Of a stretch of 64,000 bases of DNA, positions 26,935 through 35,636 are shown one piece after another; the stretch's first letter is position 1; each line of letters opens with the position of its first letter. The notes below the pieces were generated by a model that had not been told where the DNA came from, ran no database searches, and was given only the letters and a program-made list of their open reading frames with translations. Both the position numbers and the translations under genes were made by a program. The stretch covers positions 62,001-126,000 of the forward strand of contig QIAM01000026.1 in the NCBI GenBank assembly GCA_003225555.1, read 5' to 3'. This stretch comes from Acidobacteriota bacterium (lineage in GTDB: Bacteria; Acidobacteriota; Terriglobia; Terriglobales; Acidobacteriaceae).

Positions 26935-29157
26935 CTATCCCACTTCCACCAGGCCGTAGGTCCGCTGCCAGCGCCCGCGCATGTGGACGAGGGCGCGACG
27001 GAGTTCCTCGGGTGAGACTTCGGCGTTGGGTCCCGCAACCACGGCAGCGGCCTCGCGTCTTGCAGGCTCCAGCAGTGGGCGATCGCGGATAAGGTTTGCA
27101 ACCCGGAAGCTGGGCATTCCCGCCTGGCGCGTACCGAAGAATTCTCCCGGCCCGCGCAGTTCGAGATCGAGTTCGGCAATCTGGAAGCCGTCGTTGGTGC
27201 GCACCATGGCATCGAGGCGGCGCTCGCCTTCCTCGCTCACCTTCCCGCCAGTCATGAGCACACAATACGACTTGGCGGCCCCACGTCCGATGCGGCCGCG
27301 CAGCTGGTGCAGTTGGGCAAGACCGAATCGCTCAGCGTGCTCAATCACCATCACCGTCGCATTGGGCACGTCGACCCCGACCTCAATGACGGTCGTGGCC
27401 ACCAGGATGTGCAATTCGCCTTTCTGAAACATACGCATGACTTGCTCTTTAAGGTCGGGGTCGAGCCGCCCATGCAGCAGCCCGACCTTAAAGTCCGCGA
27501 AGATGTGGCCGCTCAGCTCACGGTACATCTTGATGGCGGCCTTGAGTTCGCGCTCTTCGTTCTCCTCGATGACGGGGTAGACCACATACACCTGATGCCC
27601 TGCCGCCACTTGCTTACGAACAAATTCCCATACTTCAGGCGAGCGGTCATCAGCCACACGCCGCGTGACGATCGGCGTCCGCCCCGGAGGCAACTCGTCA
27701 AGTACGCTCAGGTCAAGGTCACCATACAAAGTGAGGGCAAGCGTGCGGGGAATAGGCGTCGCAGTCATAACCAGTACATCAGGCTCAGCAACAGCTGTGT
27801 GGACACGAGTGCCTTTTTGGGACGGGGTGTGTGACCCGGTCGTGCCGAGCAAAGCTCGGCTGCCTTCTTGTCCATCACCAGATTTCTTCATCAGCCTCAA
27901 CCGCTGCATCACCCCGAATCGATGTTGCTCATCCACGATCACCAACCCCGGCTTTGAGAATTCGACCTTCTCTTCCAACAAAGCATGGGTGCCAATCACC
28001 AGCTGAGCATTCCCCTGCGCAATGTGGCGGTGAATTTCACGCTTGCGATCGGACTCCAGTGAGCCGGTCAGCAGCACGATCTTGTATCCGGCATTCTCCA
28101 GAATCCTCCGCGCCGAAAAGTAATGCTGCTGAGCCAGAATCTCAGTCGGAGCCATCAGCGCGACCTGGTACCCGTTCTCGATCGCGATAATCGCCGCTTC
28201 GAAACTTACAATCGTCTTGCCCGATCCCACATCGCCCTGCAGCAAACGCCGCATGGGATAAGGCTTCTCCATATCCGCGGCAATCTCCTGAAGCACACGC
28301 TTCTGGGCAGCCGTAGGATGAAACGGCAGGATTTTCTTGATCGCAGCACGAACGCCACCATCCAGGCGGAACGCGATTCCAGTCTGCGCCTTCTGCTGCC
28401 GGCGTTTAAGCTCCAGTCCCAGCTCAACAAAGAAAAGCTCGTCAAAAATCAACCGGATGTGAGCTGGAGTGCGCGAAGACTGCAAGTCCTCAAAGCTCTC
28501 GCCGGCTTCCGGCCAATGTACTCTCCACAGAGCCTCCCGCGGCGAGACCAGCCTCAGGCGAGAGCGCACAATAGCGGGGATCGGCTCCGGCAAATCGGGA
28601 TTCAGATTCTCAAGGGCAGTCCGAATGATGCGGCGAAACCAGCGGGAGGTAAGATGTCCCTGTCCAGCCGATTCGTAAATCGGCACGATGCGGCCAATTT
28701 CCAGTGATTCAGATGCCTTCTTTTCGGCGCCATTCGCTCCGTCGTTGGCATGGCCCAGAATTTCAAACTGCGGCTGCACAATCTGCAACTCTCCGTCACG
28801 GTCCTGTTCCACCTTGCCATACAGCGCGATCATCTGGCCGGGTGTGAACTTACCCTGCAGGTAGGCGCCGTGAAACCAAAGGCAGCGCAGCCGCGCGCGT
28901 CCTTGCCCAACCGTGAGCTGGAAAATCGGCATGCGACGGGTGCGGAACAGGCCTGAGTTACGCACTTCGCCGATCACTGTTGCCATCTCCCCGGCACGCA
29001 ACTCAGCAATCCCGCGCGGGTTCAGGCGGTCTTCGTACCGAAAGGGCAGATAATGAAGAAGTTCGTCGACGGTCGAGATGCCCTTGGTGGCCAGAATCTC
29101 GGCGATGCGCGGACCCACCCCCTTGATGTACTGCACCGGCGTGGAGAGCTCAAGCAT
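26935..29157 (-). CDS. recG: ATP-dependent DNA helicase RecG
   Basis: Branch-migration helicase acting on stalled forks and Holliday junctions. The N-terminal wedge/OB domain has ATVIGEVRNSGLFRTRRMP. SF2 motifs are GDVGSGKTIV (I), ALMAPTEILAQQHY (Ia), IVDEQHRFGVMQR (II), VMTATPIPRTLALTLYGDLD (III), VATTVIEVGVDVPNATVMVI (V) and QLHQLRGRIGRG (VI). ATG 29157 (MLELSTPVQYIKGVG) is the family-like start, giving 740 residues. About 35 extra residues (SGDGQEGSRALLGTTGSH region) separate motif II from motif III, where RecG proteins normally have a short linker; their DNA contains a palindromic repeat core. Confidence 0.96.
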   Translation of the reverse strand: MLELSTPVQYIKGVGPRIAEILATKGISTVDELLHYLPFRYEDRLNPRGIAELRAGEMATVIGEVRNSGLFRTRRMPIFQLTVGQGRARLRCLWFHGAYLQGKFTPGQMIALYGKVEQDRDGELQIVQPQFEILGHANDGANGAEKKASESLEIGRIVPIYESAGQGHLTSRWFRRIIRTALENLNPDLPEPIPAIVRSRLRLVSPREALWRVHWPEAGESFEDLQSSRTPAHIRLIFDELFFVELGLELKRRQQKAQTGIAFRLDGGVRAAIKKILPFHPTAAQKRVLQEIAADMEKPYPMRRLLQGDVGSGKTIVSFEAAIIAIENGYQVALMAPTEILAQQHYFSARRILENAGYKIVLLTGSLESDRKREIHRHIAQGNAQLVIGTHALLEEKVEFSKPGLVIVDEQHRFGVMQRLRLMKKSGDGQEGSRALLGTTGSHTPSQKGTRVHTAVAEPDVLVMTATPIPRTLALTLYGDLDLSVLDELPPGRTPIVTRRVADDRSPEVWEFVRKQVAAGHQVYVVYPVIEENEERELKAAIKMYRELSGHIFADFKVGLLHGRLDPDLKEQVMRMFQKGELHILVATTVIEVGVDVPNATVMVIEHAERFGLAQLHQLRGRIGRGAAKSYCVLMTGGKVSEEGERRLDAMVRTNDGFQIAELDLELRGPGEFFGTRQAGMPSFRVANLIRDRPLLEPARREAAAVVAGPNAEVSPEELRRALVHMRGRWQRTYGLVEVG
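27829..27863. repeat. Partial family-A repeat inside recG
   Basis: CCGAGCAAAGCTCGG (27845-27859) is the second hairpin of the family-A repeat also seen at 34585 and 49490. The first hairpin is missing or diverged. It is part of an in-frame stretch of about 100 bases encoding the extra linker in RecG. Confidence 0.55.
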
Positions 29158-29229
29158 GCGGCAAGGGTTCCGCACAAATGTTAGCAGGATTAGGGGCCAG
29201 TCGCCCGGCAACGGGGGAGAGGTGCGACG

Positions 29230-29433
29230 GTGTCTAAATCATCGATGATGGTCAATTTGCTCCAGGCCTTCGTCGCCGTCGTGCTGGGGAATCTGGTCTA
29301 TTTCGTTTTGGCGCCGTCTCTGCCACCCATGGCTCGGCACCGACCGCTCCACCTGGATCTGGGAATCATCGTGGATTTCTGGTTCTGCCTGGTGGCATAT
29401 GGGCTGATCCGTACCGCCAGAAGGTGGCGTTAA
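29230..29433 (+). CDS. Small two-helix membrane protein, hypothetical
   Basis: A 67-residue ORF with two hydrophobic stretches (LLQAFVAVVLGNLVYFVLA and LGIIVDFWFCLVAYGLI) and a basic end (RTARRWR). The start is GTG 29230, or ATG 29245/29248, with GGAGAGGTG nearby. It lies between divergent recG and the GGDEF gene. The family is not recognised; size and hydrophobicity make it plausible but unproven. Confidence 0.5.
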   Translation: MSKSSMMVNLLQAFVAVVLGNLVYFVLAPSLPPMARHRPLHLDLGIIVDFWFCLVAYGLIRTARRWR

Positions 29434-29495
29434 CCCGGGCACACTTCGAGGCGATGAAGTTACTTTCGGAACCTCCCAACTCTTACTTCCGACGA

Positions 29496-29501
29496 TACAA
29501 T
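29496..29501 (+). promoter_or_regulatory. Possible -10 box TACAAT for the GGDEF gene
   Basis: GATACAAT ends eight bases before ATG 29510, and no Shine-Dalgarno sequence is visible. If this is the -10 element, the transcript would be nearly leaderless. No good -35 hexamer is seen. Confidence 0.3.
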
Positions 29502-29509
29502 CCGTTTGA

Positions 29510-31003
29510 ATGGCCAAGATCGCGGTCCTTTACGACGCTGGCCAGGCTGTGCTTTCCACTTTTGATCCGGATGAAGTGCTGCAGCGCATTCTGGGCATCG
29601 CCCGTGATTATTTCCATCTGCAGAACGTAGCCATCTTGTTGCTCGACAAGGAGGCTCAGCAGCTGTGCGTCCGTTCGCAGATTGGCTGGGATCAGGGACA
29701 GGATCAGATTCGTCTGGGGCTAGGCCAGGGGCTTACGGGAGCCGCCGCGGTGAAGAAGCAGCCAGTCTACGCTCCCGACGTCACTAAGGACTCACGTTAT
29801 ATATGCACCGCCCAGTCCACATGCTCGGAGCTGGCGATTCCCCTGATGGTGCGGGACGAAGTGGTAGGCGTACTGGACTGTCAAAGTGACCAGCTCGACC
29901 CTTTCGATAAGGACACGATCGAGCTCCTCACCTTGTTTTCGACGCAGGCCTCGATGGCACTGCAGAACGCGCGCCTGTACACGCTGGAACGGCAGCGTGC
30001 CCGGCAGTTGGAAGCGATCAATGCCATTGCGCAGCAGAGTACGGCCGTTCTCGATCTTGAGGAACTGCTTTCACGGGTGTGTTGCCTGATCCAGCAGGCA
30101 TTTCAGGTCTCGCACGTCTCGTTGTTCTTGCGCGACGAAGGGGAACTAGTGCTGCGTGCGCACCACGGAACTCTGACGCCGCGTGCGGCGCCCGAGAACA
30201 TGCGCTTCCCTGCCGGTCAGGAGCCCTGGTCAAGCATTCTCGCGACCAGCGGCACATTCATCGAGAAAGATCTGGGAGGTACCCCGGAGCATCTCAAGTT
30301 CTTCGTAGAATCAGCATCGCGGTTGAGCATCCCGCTGGTTTCGTTCGGGCAGACGCTGGGCGTACTCACTCTCGACAGTTCTACGCCGAATGCGTTCCGG
30401 GAGAGTGAGCTGAGTTCTCTGGAATCCGTAGCCGACATTTGCGCGACTTCCATCCAGAACGCGAACTACGTCGAGCGGATGAAGCAACTCGCCTATCTCG
30501 ATGGCCTGACCGGCATCTTTAACCGGCGGTTCTTCGAGCTGCGGATCATGGAAGAAATCGAACGCGCCCGCCGCTATGGAATGGGCATGGCCGTCATCAT
30601 GGCTGACATTGACACGTTCAAGCCGCTGAACGATGAGTTCGGGCACCTGCTGGGAGACGAAGTACTGCGACAGGTTTCGTCGTTGTTCCACCAACAGCTG
30701 CGAAAGATTGATGTGGTATGTCGCTATGGGGGAGAGGAATTCGCGATCCTGCTCAGCCAAACCAGCGCACAACACGCGGTGGCTGTGGCCGAGAAGCTGC
30801 GGAAGATAGTGGAAACCTGGCAATTTCCCGGCGTGCCGCGAAGAGTGACGATCAGCGCAGGAATCGCAGCTTTCCCTGATCATGGCACCACGCGAGATGA
30901 ACTGGTGCGCGCCGCCGACACCGGCCTGTACGCCGCGAAGCAATCCGGCCGGAATCGCGTGTGCTCGTCCCATTTGGCACGCGCTGCTTCAGCGGGGAAC
31001 TAG
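29510..31003 (+). CDS. GAF-GAF-GGDEF diguanylate cyclase
   Basis: Predicted c-di-GMP synthase of 497 residues, soluble. Two GAF sensor domains (about 15-160, LGLGQGLTGAAAVKKQPVYAPDV; about 180-325) precede a GGDEF domain (about 330-485): LDGLTGIFNRRFFE, MADIDTFKPLNDEFGHLLGDEVL, active site YGGEEFAILL and the closing AADTGLYAAKQSGRNRV. An inhibitory I-site RKID (RxxD) sits five residues before GGEEF, so product feedback is likely. A TGA precedes the ATG in frame, fixing the start region. Cys residues in GAF1 (YICTAQSTCSEL) could be redox or ligand related. There is no downstream partner. Confidence 0.94.
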   Translation: MAKIAVLYDAGQAVLSTFDPDEVLQRILGIARDYFHLQNVAILLLDKEAQQLCVRSQIGWDQGQDQIRLGLGQGLTGAAAVKKQPVYAPDVTKDSRYICTAQSTCSELAIPLMVRDEVVGVLDCQSDQLDPFDKDTIELLTLFSTQASMALQNARLYTLERQRARQLEAINAIAQQSTAVLDLEELLSRVCCLIQQAFQVSHVSLFLRDEGELVLRAHHGTLTPRAAPENMRFPAGQEPWSSILATSGTFIEKDLGGTPEHLKFFVESASRLSIPLVSFGQTLGVLTLDSSTPNAFRESELSSLESVADICATSIQNANYVERMKQLAYLDGLTGIFNRRFFELRIMEEIERARRYGMGMAVIMADIDTFKPLNDEFGHLLGDEVLRQVSSLFHQQLRKIDVVCRYGGEEFAILLSQTSAQHAVAVAEKLRKIVETWQFPGVPRRVTISAGIAAFPDHGTTRDELVRAADTGLYAAKQSGRNRVCSSHLARAASAGN

Positions 31004-31082
31004 CCTCGTGCTGATCTGTGTTGGGCGGCGTCCTTTTGGCAGCGGCGCGCGCCCTTTCCGAACGCTTCGAAGAGGCTGACGC

Positions 31083-31155
31083 TTTGAAAGGGCGGGGCTT
31101 CAAGCCGCGCCGTCAAGCTGCACAATCAGCCCGGCTTTAGCCGCTGAGGGGACGC
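31083..31155. repeat. Family-B repeat (TTTGAAAGGGC...GGCTTTAGCCGC) at convergent junction
   Basis: About 75 bases between the convergent GGDEF and PDZ genes: TTTGAAAGGGCGGGGCTTCAAGCCGCGCC, a spacer, then GGCTTTAGCCGCTGAGGG. It aligns with the copies at 62052 and 63144 over its whole length. Each copy has two small palindromes (GGCTTCA.GCC, CGGCTTTAGCCG) and could act as a bidirectional 3' end. Confidence 0.75.
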
Positions 31156-31163
31156 CCGACTCG

Positions 31164-32297
31164 TCAGATATTCAGCCAGTAGCGCTGCATTTCCATCTGT
31201 AACCTGAGCATCTCGTTGCGCAGCTTTTCCTGCTCCTTCTTCATCTTTTCCTGCTGCGGCTGCAACTCTCGTTTCAGTTTCTCCGCCTGCTCTCGCATCA
31301 GTCTCTTTTGCGAGCACGTGGACTTTTGCAGCTGCGAAGCCTTCCCTGCCTCTTCAGACGCCATTTCAATCGCCGGCCGGAGCCGCGCAATTTCGTCCTG
31401 CACTTCGCTTAACCGGACATAGGAATCCGCGTCAAGCAGCGGTCCTTCAAAGCTTTCTTCTTCGAAAAGTTCGCCGGAATCCTTGCGCTCGGGCAGAGTC
31501 AGGTTCAGGTTCTGTTCTTTCTTGTCGCGAACCACCCCGACGCTGATCGATCCGCTGTGTGGACGCAAAGCATGCGTGAAGTCGCTGGTATCCTGGACAA
31601 CCTGATTGTTGACCTTCACAATCACGTCGCCCGCATGGAATCCCGCTTTCTCCGCGCGGCTGCCCTTCTCGACCGACCGGATCAGCACACCCTTGCCCCC
31701 CTTCACGCCAAAGAACTCGCCAAGCTGCGGGGTAAGATTTTCTACCATCAATCCACTCCGGGCCGAGGACCGAACCACCACGACATTAATCTCTGGGATC
31801 TCCATGTCAGGCATGTTCGGCATCGCCGGCATTTCGAAGTGGAAATCCTTGGCCTTGGGCGAATACGCGAATTCCTTGCGGCGATCCCCTAGCTGTACTT
31901 TCACGGTGACCGGCTGACCATCACGGCTCAGGCCCAGGGTCACCACCCGCCCCGGAGGGGTTTCGCGAATCATGCGGCGCAATTGCGCTCCACTCTCGAG
32001 TGCCGCGCCGTTCAATGTCAAGATAACGTCGTGCTCCTTGATGCCCGCCTTGCCTGCCGGTGCATCCTGGTCGACCATGGTCACCTCGACACCCTTCTCA
32101 TCCTTCAACTTCAAGGCGCTCAGGCGTTCGGTGGTTACGTCGCTGACATCCACCCCAAGGTAGGCGCCGGTGCCAGATTCCTCGCTGGGAATTCCGAGCA
32201 GAGGCGAGGGCGGATCGACGGACCAGTTTTGTGCGGCCTGGGAGAAACTGAACAGCAAAGGCAATAGAGCAAGGCTCGTGAGAACGTATCTACGCAT
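31164..32297 (-). CDS. Secreted double-PDZ protein with coiled-coil tail
   Basis: 377 residues: signal peptide (RRYVLTSLALLPLLFSFSQA), PDZ1 at about 45-135 (GAYLGVDVSDVTTERL, DAPAGKAGIKEHDVILTLNG), PDZ2 at about 185-270 (VLIRSVEKGSRAEKAGFHAGDVIVKVN), then a charged coiled coil from about 300 to the end (LMREQAEKLKRELQPQQEKM). No serine protease domain is present, so this is a periplasmic scaffold or sensor rather than a DegP-type protease. It is the last gene of the sigma/anti-sigma/DUF4097 operon, which suggests a role in envelope stress sensing or response. Confidence 0.85.
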   Translation of the reverse strand: MRRYVLTSLALLPLLFSFSQAAQNWSVDPPSPLLGIPSEESGTGAYLGVDVSDVTTERLSALKLKDEKGVEVTMVDQDAPAGKAGIKEHDVILTLNGAALESGAQLRRMIRETPPGRVVTLGLSRDGQPVTVKVQLGDRRKEFAYSPKAKDFHFEMPAMPNMPDMEIPEINVVVVRSSARSGLMVENLTPQLGEFFGVKGGKGVLIRSVEKGSRAEKAGFHAGDVIVKVNNQVVQDTSDFTHALRPHSGSISVGVVRDKKEQNLNLTLPERKDSGELFEEESFEGPLLDADSYVRLSEVQDEIARLRPAIEMASEEAGKASQLQKSTCSQKRLMREQAEKLKRELQPQQEKMKKEQEKLRNEMLRLQMEMQRYWLNI

Positions 32298-32385
32298 GGG
32301 TCATTCCCTCGACACTGTGGTCTTGATGTTTGCTACGACCTGTCAAAGCAGCGACCCAGTCAACCGCTGCCTTCGAACGAAGTCG

Positions 32386-33591
32386 TCAGCGCCCGGCGCG
32401 CTTCAGGCAGATATCGCCCGTCGCCGTATGTATCTTCACCACTGGACCGCCACCGTTCAGTTTGCCATCCGCGGTAAGCGTCTTCGGACCATAAGGCCCA
32501 CCTTCGCTACTGATGTGAATATCAGGGAAATCTGAAGTGATGCGGTGCCCATTGCCCAGTTCGACGCTAGCGCGCACGGTCACTGCAACGTCAGGCGCAA
32601 TGTAAACGGTGATATCCCCCGCCCCAGTCTCGATCATCGAATCGCTGCGCTCGCCCCCAGTGTTGACCAGCTTCACGACAATTCCGCCAGCTCCAGTCTC
32701 CACGTGAGCGGACGGCACGCCGTAAAGTTCAATGCCTCCACCGCCGGTCTGGGCGCGAACGTGGCCCTTGGCAGAGGCAAGATGGATGCTGCCGCCGCCA
32801 GTGTCGACATCGACTGGCCCGTTAATGTCGCCCAGATCAATACTGCCGCCACCGGTCGAAACCTTCGCTTTGCCGTTGCACTGCCTGAGCTCGATGCTGC
32901 CGCCGCCAGTCTCGATCGTGGCATCTTGCCCCGCAGACTGAATCTCCACGCCGCCGCCGCCAGTTTCTGCGACTATCTTGCCGTTGGCGTGATGAACCTC
33001 AATCGGCCCACCGCCAGTGCGCAGCCCGATATCTCCGGTGATAGTCCCTACCTCGATCGATCCGCCGCCGGTCTCGGCACTTACGCCTCCGCCTATGTCG
33101 TCCAGACGCATAGCGCCGCCGCCGCTCGCCGCGTCGACTTTCCCAGTTACGCCCATGGCGTCGATGCCACCGCCGTCGGTCTCAAGTTTCACCCAGGCCA
33201 TTTCGCGCGGAACGTTGATCGTAAACTCGCCGGAAAAATGACGTGGTGGCTTGCCCTGCCAGTCCCCCGTGATCCAGGCGGTATCTCCTTTGACCCAGGC
33301 ACTGACTTTGAAGTTTTCGAACTGCCGGCGGGCATCCTGCTCGGAGGAGGTCTTGGCACGTGTATGAACCATGTAATTAATGGCTTGCTGCTGCCCGCCT
33401 CGCAGAATGACCGATCCCGCATCGACTTTGACCCGCAAGTTCTTCACCGCGGCCAGCGTGCCTGTGATTTCCTGGCTCCAGGCGCCGCCATCGCGGGATA
33501 TGTGTGACTCTTGTGCCAGGGCCAGCGGCACAAGCAGGGCCACCGCGAAGGTGAGCCCGACGAATTGTGGCGAACGTTTCAAAGTAAACAC
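32386..33591 (-). CDS. Secreted DUF4097-like beta-repeat protein
   Basis: 401 residues with a signal peptide (SPQFVGLTFAVALLVPLALA). Residues ~135-330 contain about eleven tandem copies of an 18-residue unit with consensus xETGGGSIELxxxxGxVx, predicting a parallel beta-solenoid like the DUF4097 putative adhesin fold. The regularity is exceptional and is also visible in DNA as repeated GCCGCCGCCAGT-like words. Members of this family are often encoded beside ECF sigma/anti-sigma genes. Its neighbours here are an anti-sigma factor upstream and a PDZ protein downstream. The ligand or role is unknown. Confidence 0.85.
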   Translation of the reverse strand: MFTLKRSPQFVGLTFAVALLVPLALAQESHISRDGGAWSQEITGTLAAVKNLRVKVDAGSVILRGGQQQAINYMVHTRAKTSSEQDARRQFENFKVSAWVKGDTAWITGDWQGKPPRHFSGEFTINVPREMAWVKLETDGGGIDAMGVTGKVDAASGGGAMRLDDIGGGVSAETGGGSIEVGTITGDIGLRTGGGPIEVHHANGKIVAETGGGGVEIQSAGQDATIETGGGSIELRQCNGKAKVSTGGGSIDLGDINGPVDVDTGGGSIHLASAKGHVRAQTGGGGIELYGVPSAHVETGAGGIVVKLVNTGGERSDSMIETGAGDITVYIAPDVAVTVRASVELGNGHRITSDFPDIHISSEGGPYGPKTLTADGKLNGGGPVVKIHTATGDICLKRAGR

Positions 33592-33625
33592 CTCGCTTCA
33601 ATCTGTCAGATCTACAGAAACTTCA

Positions 33626-34558
33626 TCAGTCAATTTCCGGCAACTGGGCGAGCATCGTACGGGCCTGTGAGCGGATGTACTGGCTCGAGTCTTTGGCGGC
33701 CAGCGTCATCAGCACGCCGCGTACGCTGCCGTCCGCTTTTACAGGTTCAATCAGCCGCATCGCCTCGGTGCGCACACCCGCATTGGTGTCATTTACCAGC
33801 GCGGAGAGAACTGCGTCACGGACGCGAGTGTCATCCTTGACGAATCCACCCAGCGCATCCATCACCTTCAGACGCACGCCCGGGTTCGAGTCGTTCTGCA
33901 GCCGGTCAATCAGAAGTTCGCGAATCTGGATATCGTTCGGCTTGCGCGTCAGCACATCCACCGAATCCATGCGCACGCCGGAGTTGTAGTTATTCCGCGC
34001 CGCATATAGCAGCAGTTGCTGGATGCGCTGATCATTCAGCGAGCCCTGTGCTTCCTGCGTGGAGACTGTGTTGTACTTGATGTTGATCTGGTTCGTGGAA
34101 GGGTCTTGAGTAACAGATTGAATACCGGTGATCGCGGCTTCGGAAGCAGGGGGACCTACGATCCGGCCGCCGTCCGTTGTTGGACGCTGTATTACTCTGT
34201 AAGCTGCTCCAATTCCGCCAGCAAAGCCCAGGATGAGAATCGCCGAAGCCAGCGCCGGCGAGAATCGCACCTGCCGCAGCCAGTTGGCCGGATCGAAAGC
34301 CAGCTTGTGCCAGAAGTGGCCCTGCTCAACGGTTTCGAGCCCTTCCTGCAAACCCATCCGCGAGGCTGCCAGCAAATTGGGTGTCGGCTCCAGCGCCGGA
34401 GTCTGTGAGAGTAGGGCGTGAAACTCCTGCTCCGCCTTCAGTTCCGCTGCGCAATCCGCACAGCGAACCACGTGCTGTTCCAGTTCGTGACGAGCATCAT
34501 CGGCAAGCTCGCCATAAACCTGCAGCACGATATTTTCTCGTACCCATTCACATTTCAT
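33626..34558 (-). CDS. Anti-sigma factor with zinc finger and HEAT repeats
   Basis: 310 residues. The N-terminal ~45 residues form a zf-HC2 anti-sigma domain (CEWVRENIVLQVYGELADD with HELEQHVVRCADC, the HxxxCxxC zinc motif). A transmembrane helix follows at about 100-122 (PALASAILILGFAGGIGAAY). The extracytoplasmic part has about four HEAT-like repeats (IRELLIDRLQNDSNPGVRLKVMDALGGFV, VRDAVLSALVNDTNAGVRTEAMRLI, VLMTLAAKDSSQYIRSQARTML). It should bind the sigma factor encoded just upstream and sense an envelope signal through the HEAT array. HEAT repeats on an anti-sigma factor are unusual. Confidence 0.88.
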   Translation of the reverse strand: MKCEWVRENIVLQVYGELADDARHELEQHVVRCADCAAELKAEQEFHALLSQTPALEPTPNLLAASRMGLQEGLETVEQGHFWHKLAFDPANWLRQVRFSPALASAILILGFAGGIGAAYRVIQRPTTDGGRIVGPPASEAAITGIQSVTQDPSTNQINIKYNTVSTQEAQGSLNDQRIQQLLLYAARNNYNSGVRMDSVDVLTRKPNDIQIRELLIDRLQNDSNPGVRLKVMDALGGFVKDDTRVRDAVLSALVNDTNAGVRTEAMRLIEPVKADGSVRGVLMTLAAKDSSQYIRSQARTMLAQLPEID

Positions 34559-34584
34559 CGTCGCACCTTCATCATACGAACCAT

Positions 34585-34632
34585 GTGGGGACAGCCGCCC
34601 TCGGCTGTCCGGTCGAGCAAAGCTCGGCTTGC
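34585..34632. repeat. Double-hairpin repeat (family A), intergenic copy
   Basis: Between sigma factor and anti-sigma genes: GTGGGGACAGCCG-CCCT-CGGCTGTCC followed by CGAGC-AAA-GCTCG. This is the cleanest copy and serves as reference for the coding-region copies at 7905, 40419 and 49490. In the operon transcript it gives two consecutive hairpins between the two cistrons and could adjust their expression ratio. Confidence 0.8.
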
Positions 34633-34634
34633 CG

Positions 34635-35228
34635 TCATCTCATGTCCGCCAGCGCCCCGCGCAACTTCTGCGTGGCGCGGAAGAGGGTATTCTTGGCGGT
34701 CTCTTCCGTCGTATGCAAAATCTCACCCACAGTCCGCAACTTCAACCCGTGATAATGCTTCAGCTCGAAAACCATGCGCTCGCGCGGCGTTAACTTTTCC
34801 AGGGCCCCGGAGATCCGCGCCCCCAGCTGACGCCGCATCAAATCGCGCTCCGGATTCGCTCCCGCCCGCCCGTCCGGCACCTGGTCGAGCAGGTCGTACT
34901 CCCCACCCGACGCGTCTTTCACCACCGGCGCATCTTCCTTGCGCACCTGCTTCTTGCGCAGATGATCCAGACACAGGTTGGTCACGATCCGGTAGATCCA
35001 GGTGTAGAAGGAACACTCGAAGCGGAAGCTGCCGATGCTCTTGTAGGCCTTGAGAAAGGCGTCCTGGTAGACGTCCTGGGCCTCGGGCTCATTGCCGGTG
35101 AGATGAAGAGCCAGTCGCAAAACCGCCTGGTCATAGTGACGCACGAGCTCCTCGAAGGCAGCGCGGTTACCGCGCTGCGCCTCGCGGATCAGCATCGTGT
35201 CGTCTATGCGGCGTTCTTGCCCAGCCAT
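34635..35228 (-). CDS. ECF-type RNA polymerase sigma factor (RpoE/SigW-like)
   Basis: ATG 35228 (MAGQERRIDDTMLIREAQ) gives 197 residues; the track start at 35342 adds a non-family N-terminus. Region 2 reads FEELVRHYDQAVLRLALHLTGNEPEAQDVYQDAFLKAYKSIGSF with YTWIYRIVTNLCLDHLR. Region 4 reads LEKLTPRERMVFELKHYHGLKLRTVGEILHTTEETAKNTLFRATQKLR. It leads the operon sigma, HEAT anti-sigma, DUF4097, PDZ. Autoregulation is likely by analogy but no promoter motif is identified. Confidence 0.93.
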   Translation of the reverse strand: MAGQERRIDDTMLIREAQRGNRAAFEELVRHYDQAVLRLALHLTGNEPEAQDVYQDAFLKAYKSIGSFRFECSFYTWIYRIVTNLCLDHLRKKQVRKEDAPVVKDASGGEYDLLDQVPDGRAGANPERDLMRRQLGARISGALEKLTPRERMVFELKHYHGLKLRTVGEILHTTEETAKNTLFRATQKLRGALADMR

Positions 35229-35636
35229 GCGGTCCCGTATACCAGTACTCTGGTTACCGCTGACTCTATCTCTCTCGCTCTTCGTTCCCGAGTGGGCCCG
35301 TTGGCCAACCGCAAATGGCACTACCCATGCATCGGCCGGCATTTATTGTGTCCTCTACCTGCCCGGTATTTATGCCGTATCCGGGCTTGCACAGGAATAG
35401 ACGGGTTGTCAGCAGAACCGTGAGCAGAAATTATAGAGGGTGAGAGGGATTTTCGGGGAGCCTAGGTGCTTCTTGTGCAAGGATTTAGGGTGAAACAGAA
35501 CAATTGAGGACAGGGCAACTCAAGGGTTTGGCATAGGAAATGCCCTGTTTAAGATGCAACCCCGCTTTCCGCATGCTGCCGCGACTCGCGGGCTGCGCAG
35601 CCCGAGCCTAGAACTCGGGCCCATGGATGTTGAAAG
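35229..35636. other. Intergenic region upstream of sigma operon
   Basis: About 400 bases without a convincing gene. It should hold the promoter of the sigma operon. At its left end CGGGCTGCGCAGCCCG (35589-35604) is a perfect palindrome followed by a related CGAGCC...CTCGGGC pair, just past the rplI stop codon and possibly a 3' hairpin. Confidence 0.5.

Noticed and set aside
32545-33507. 320-aa plus-strand ORF opposite the DUF4097-like gene
   Set aside because: Created by the GC-rich repeat codons of the real gene; no signal peptide or motif.
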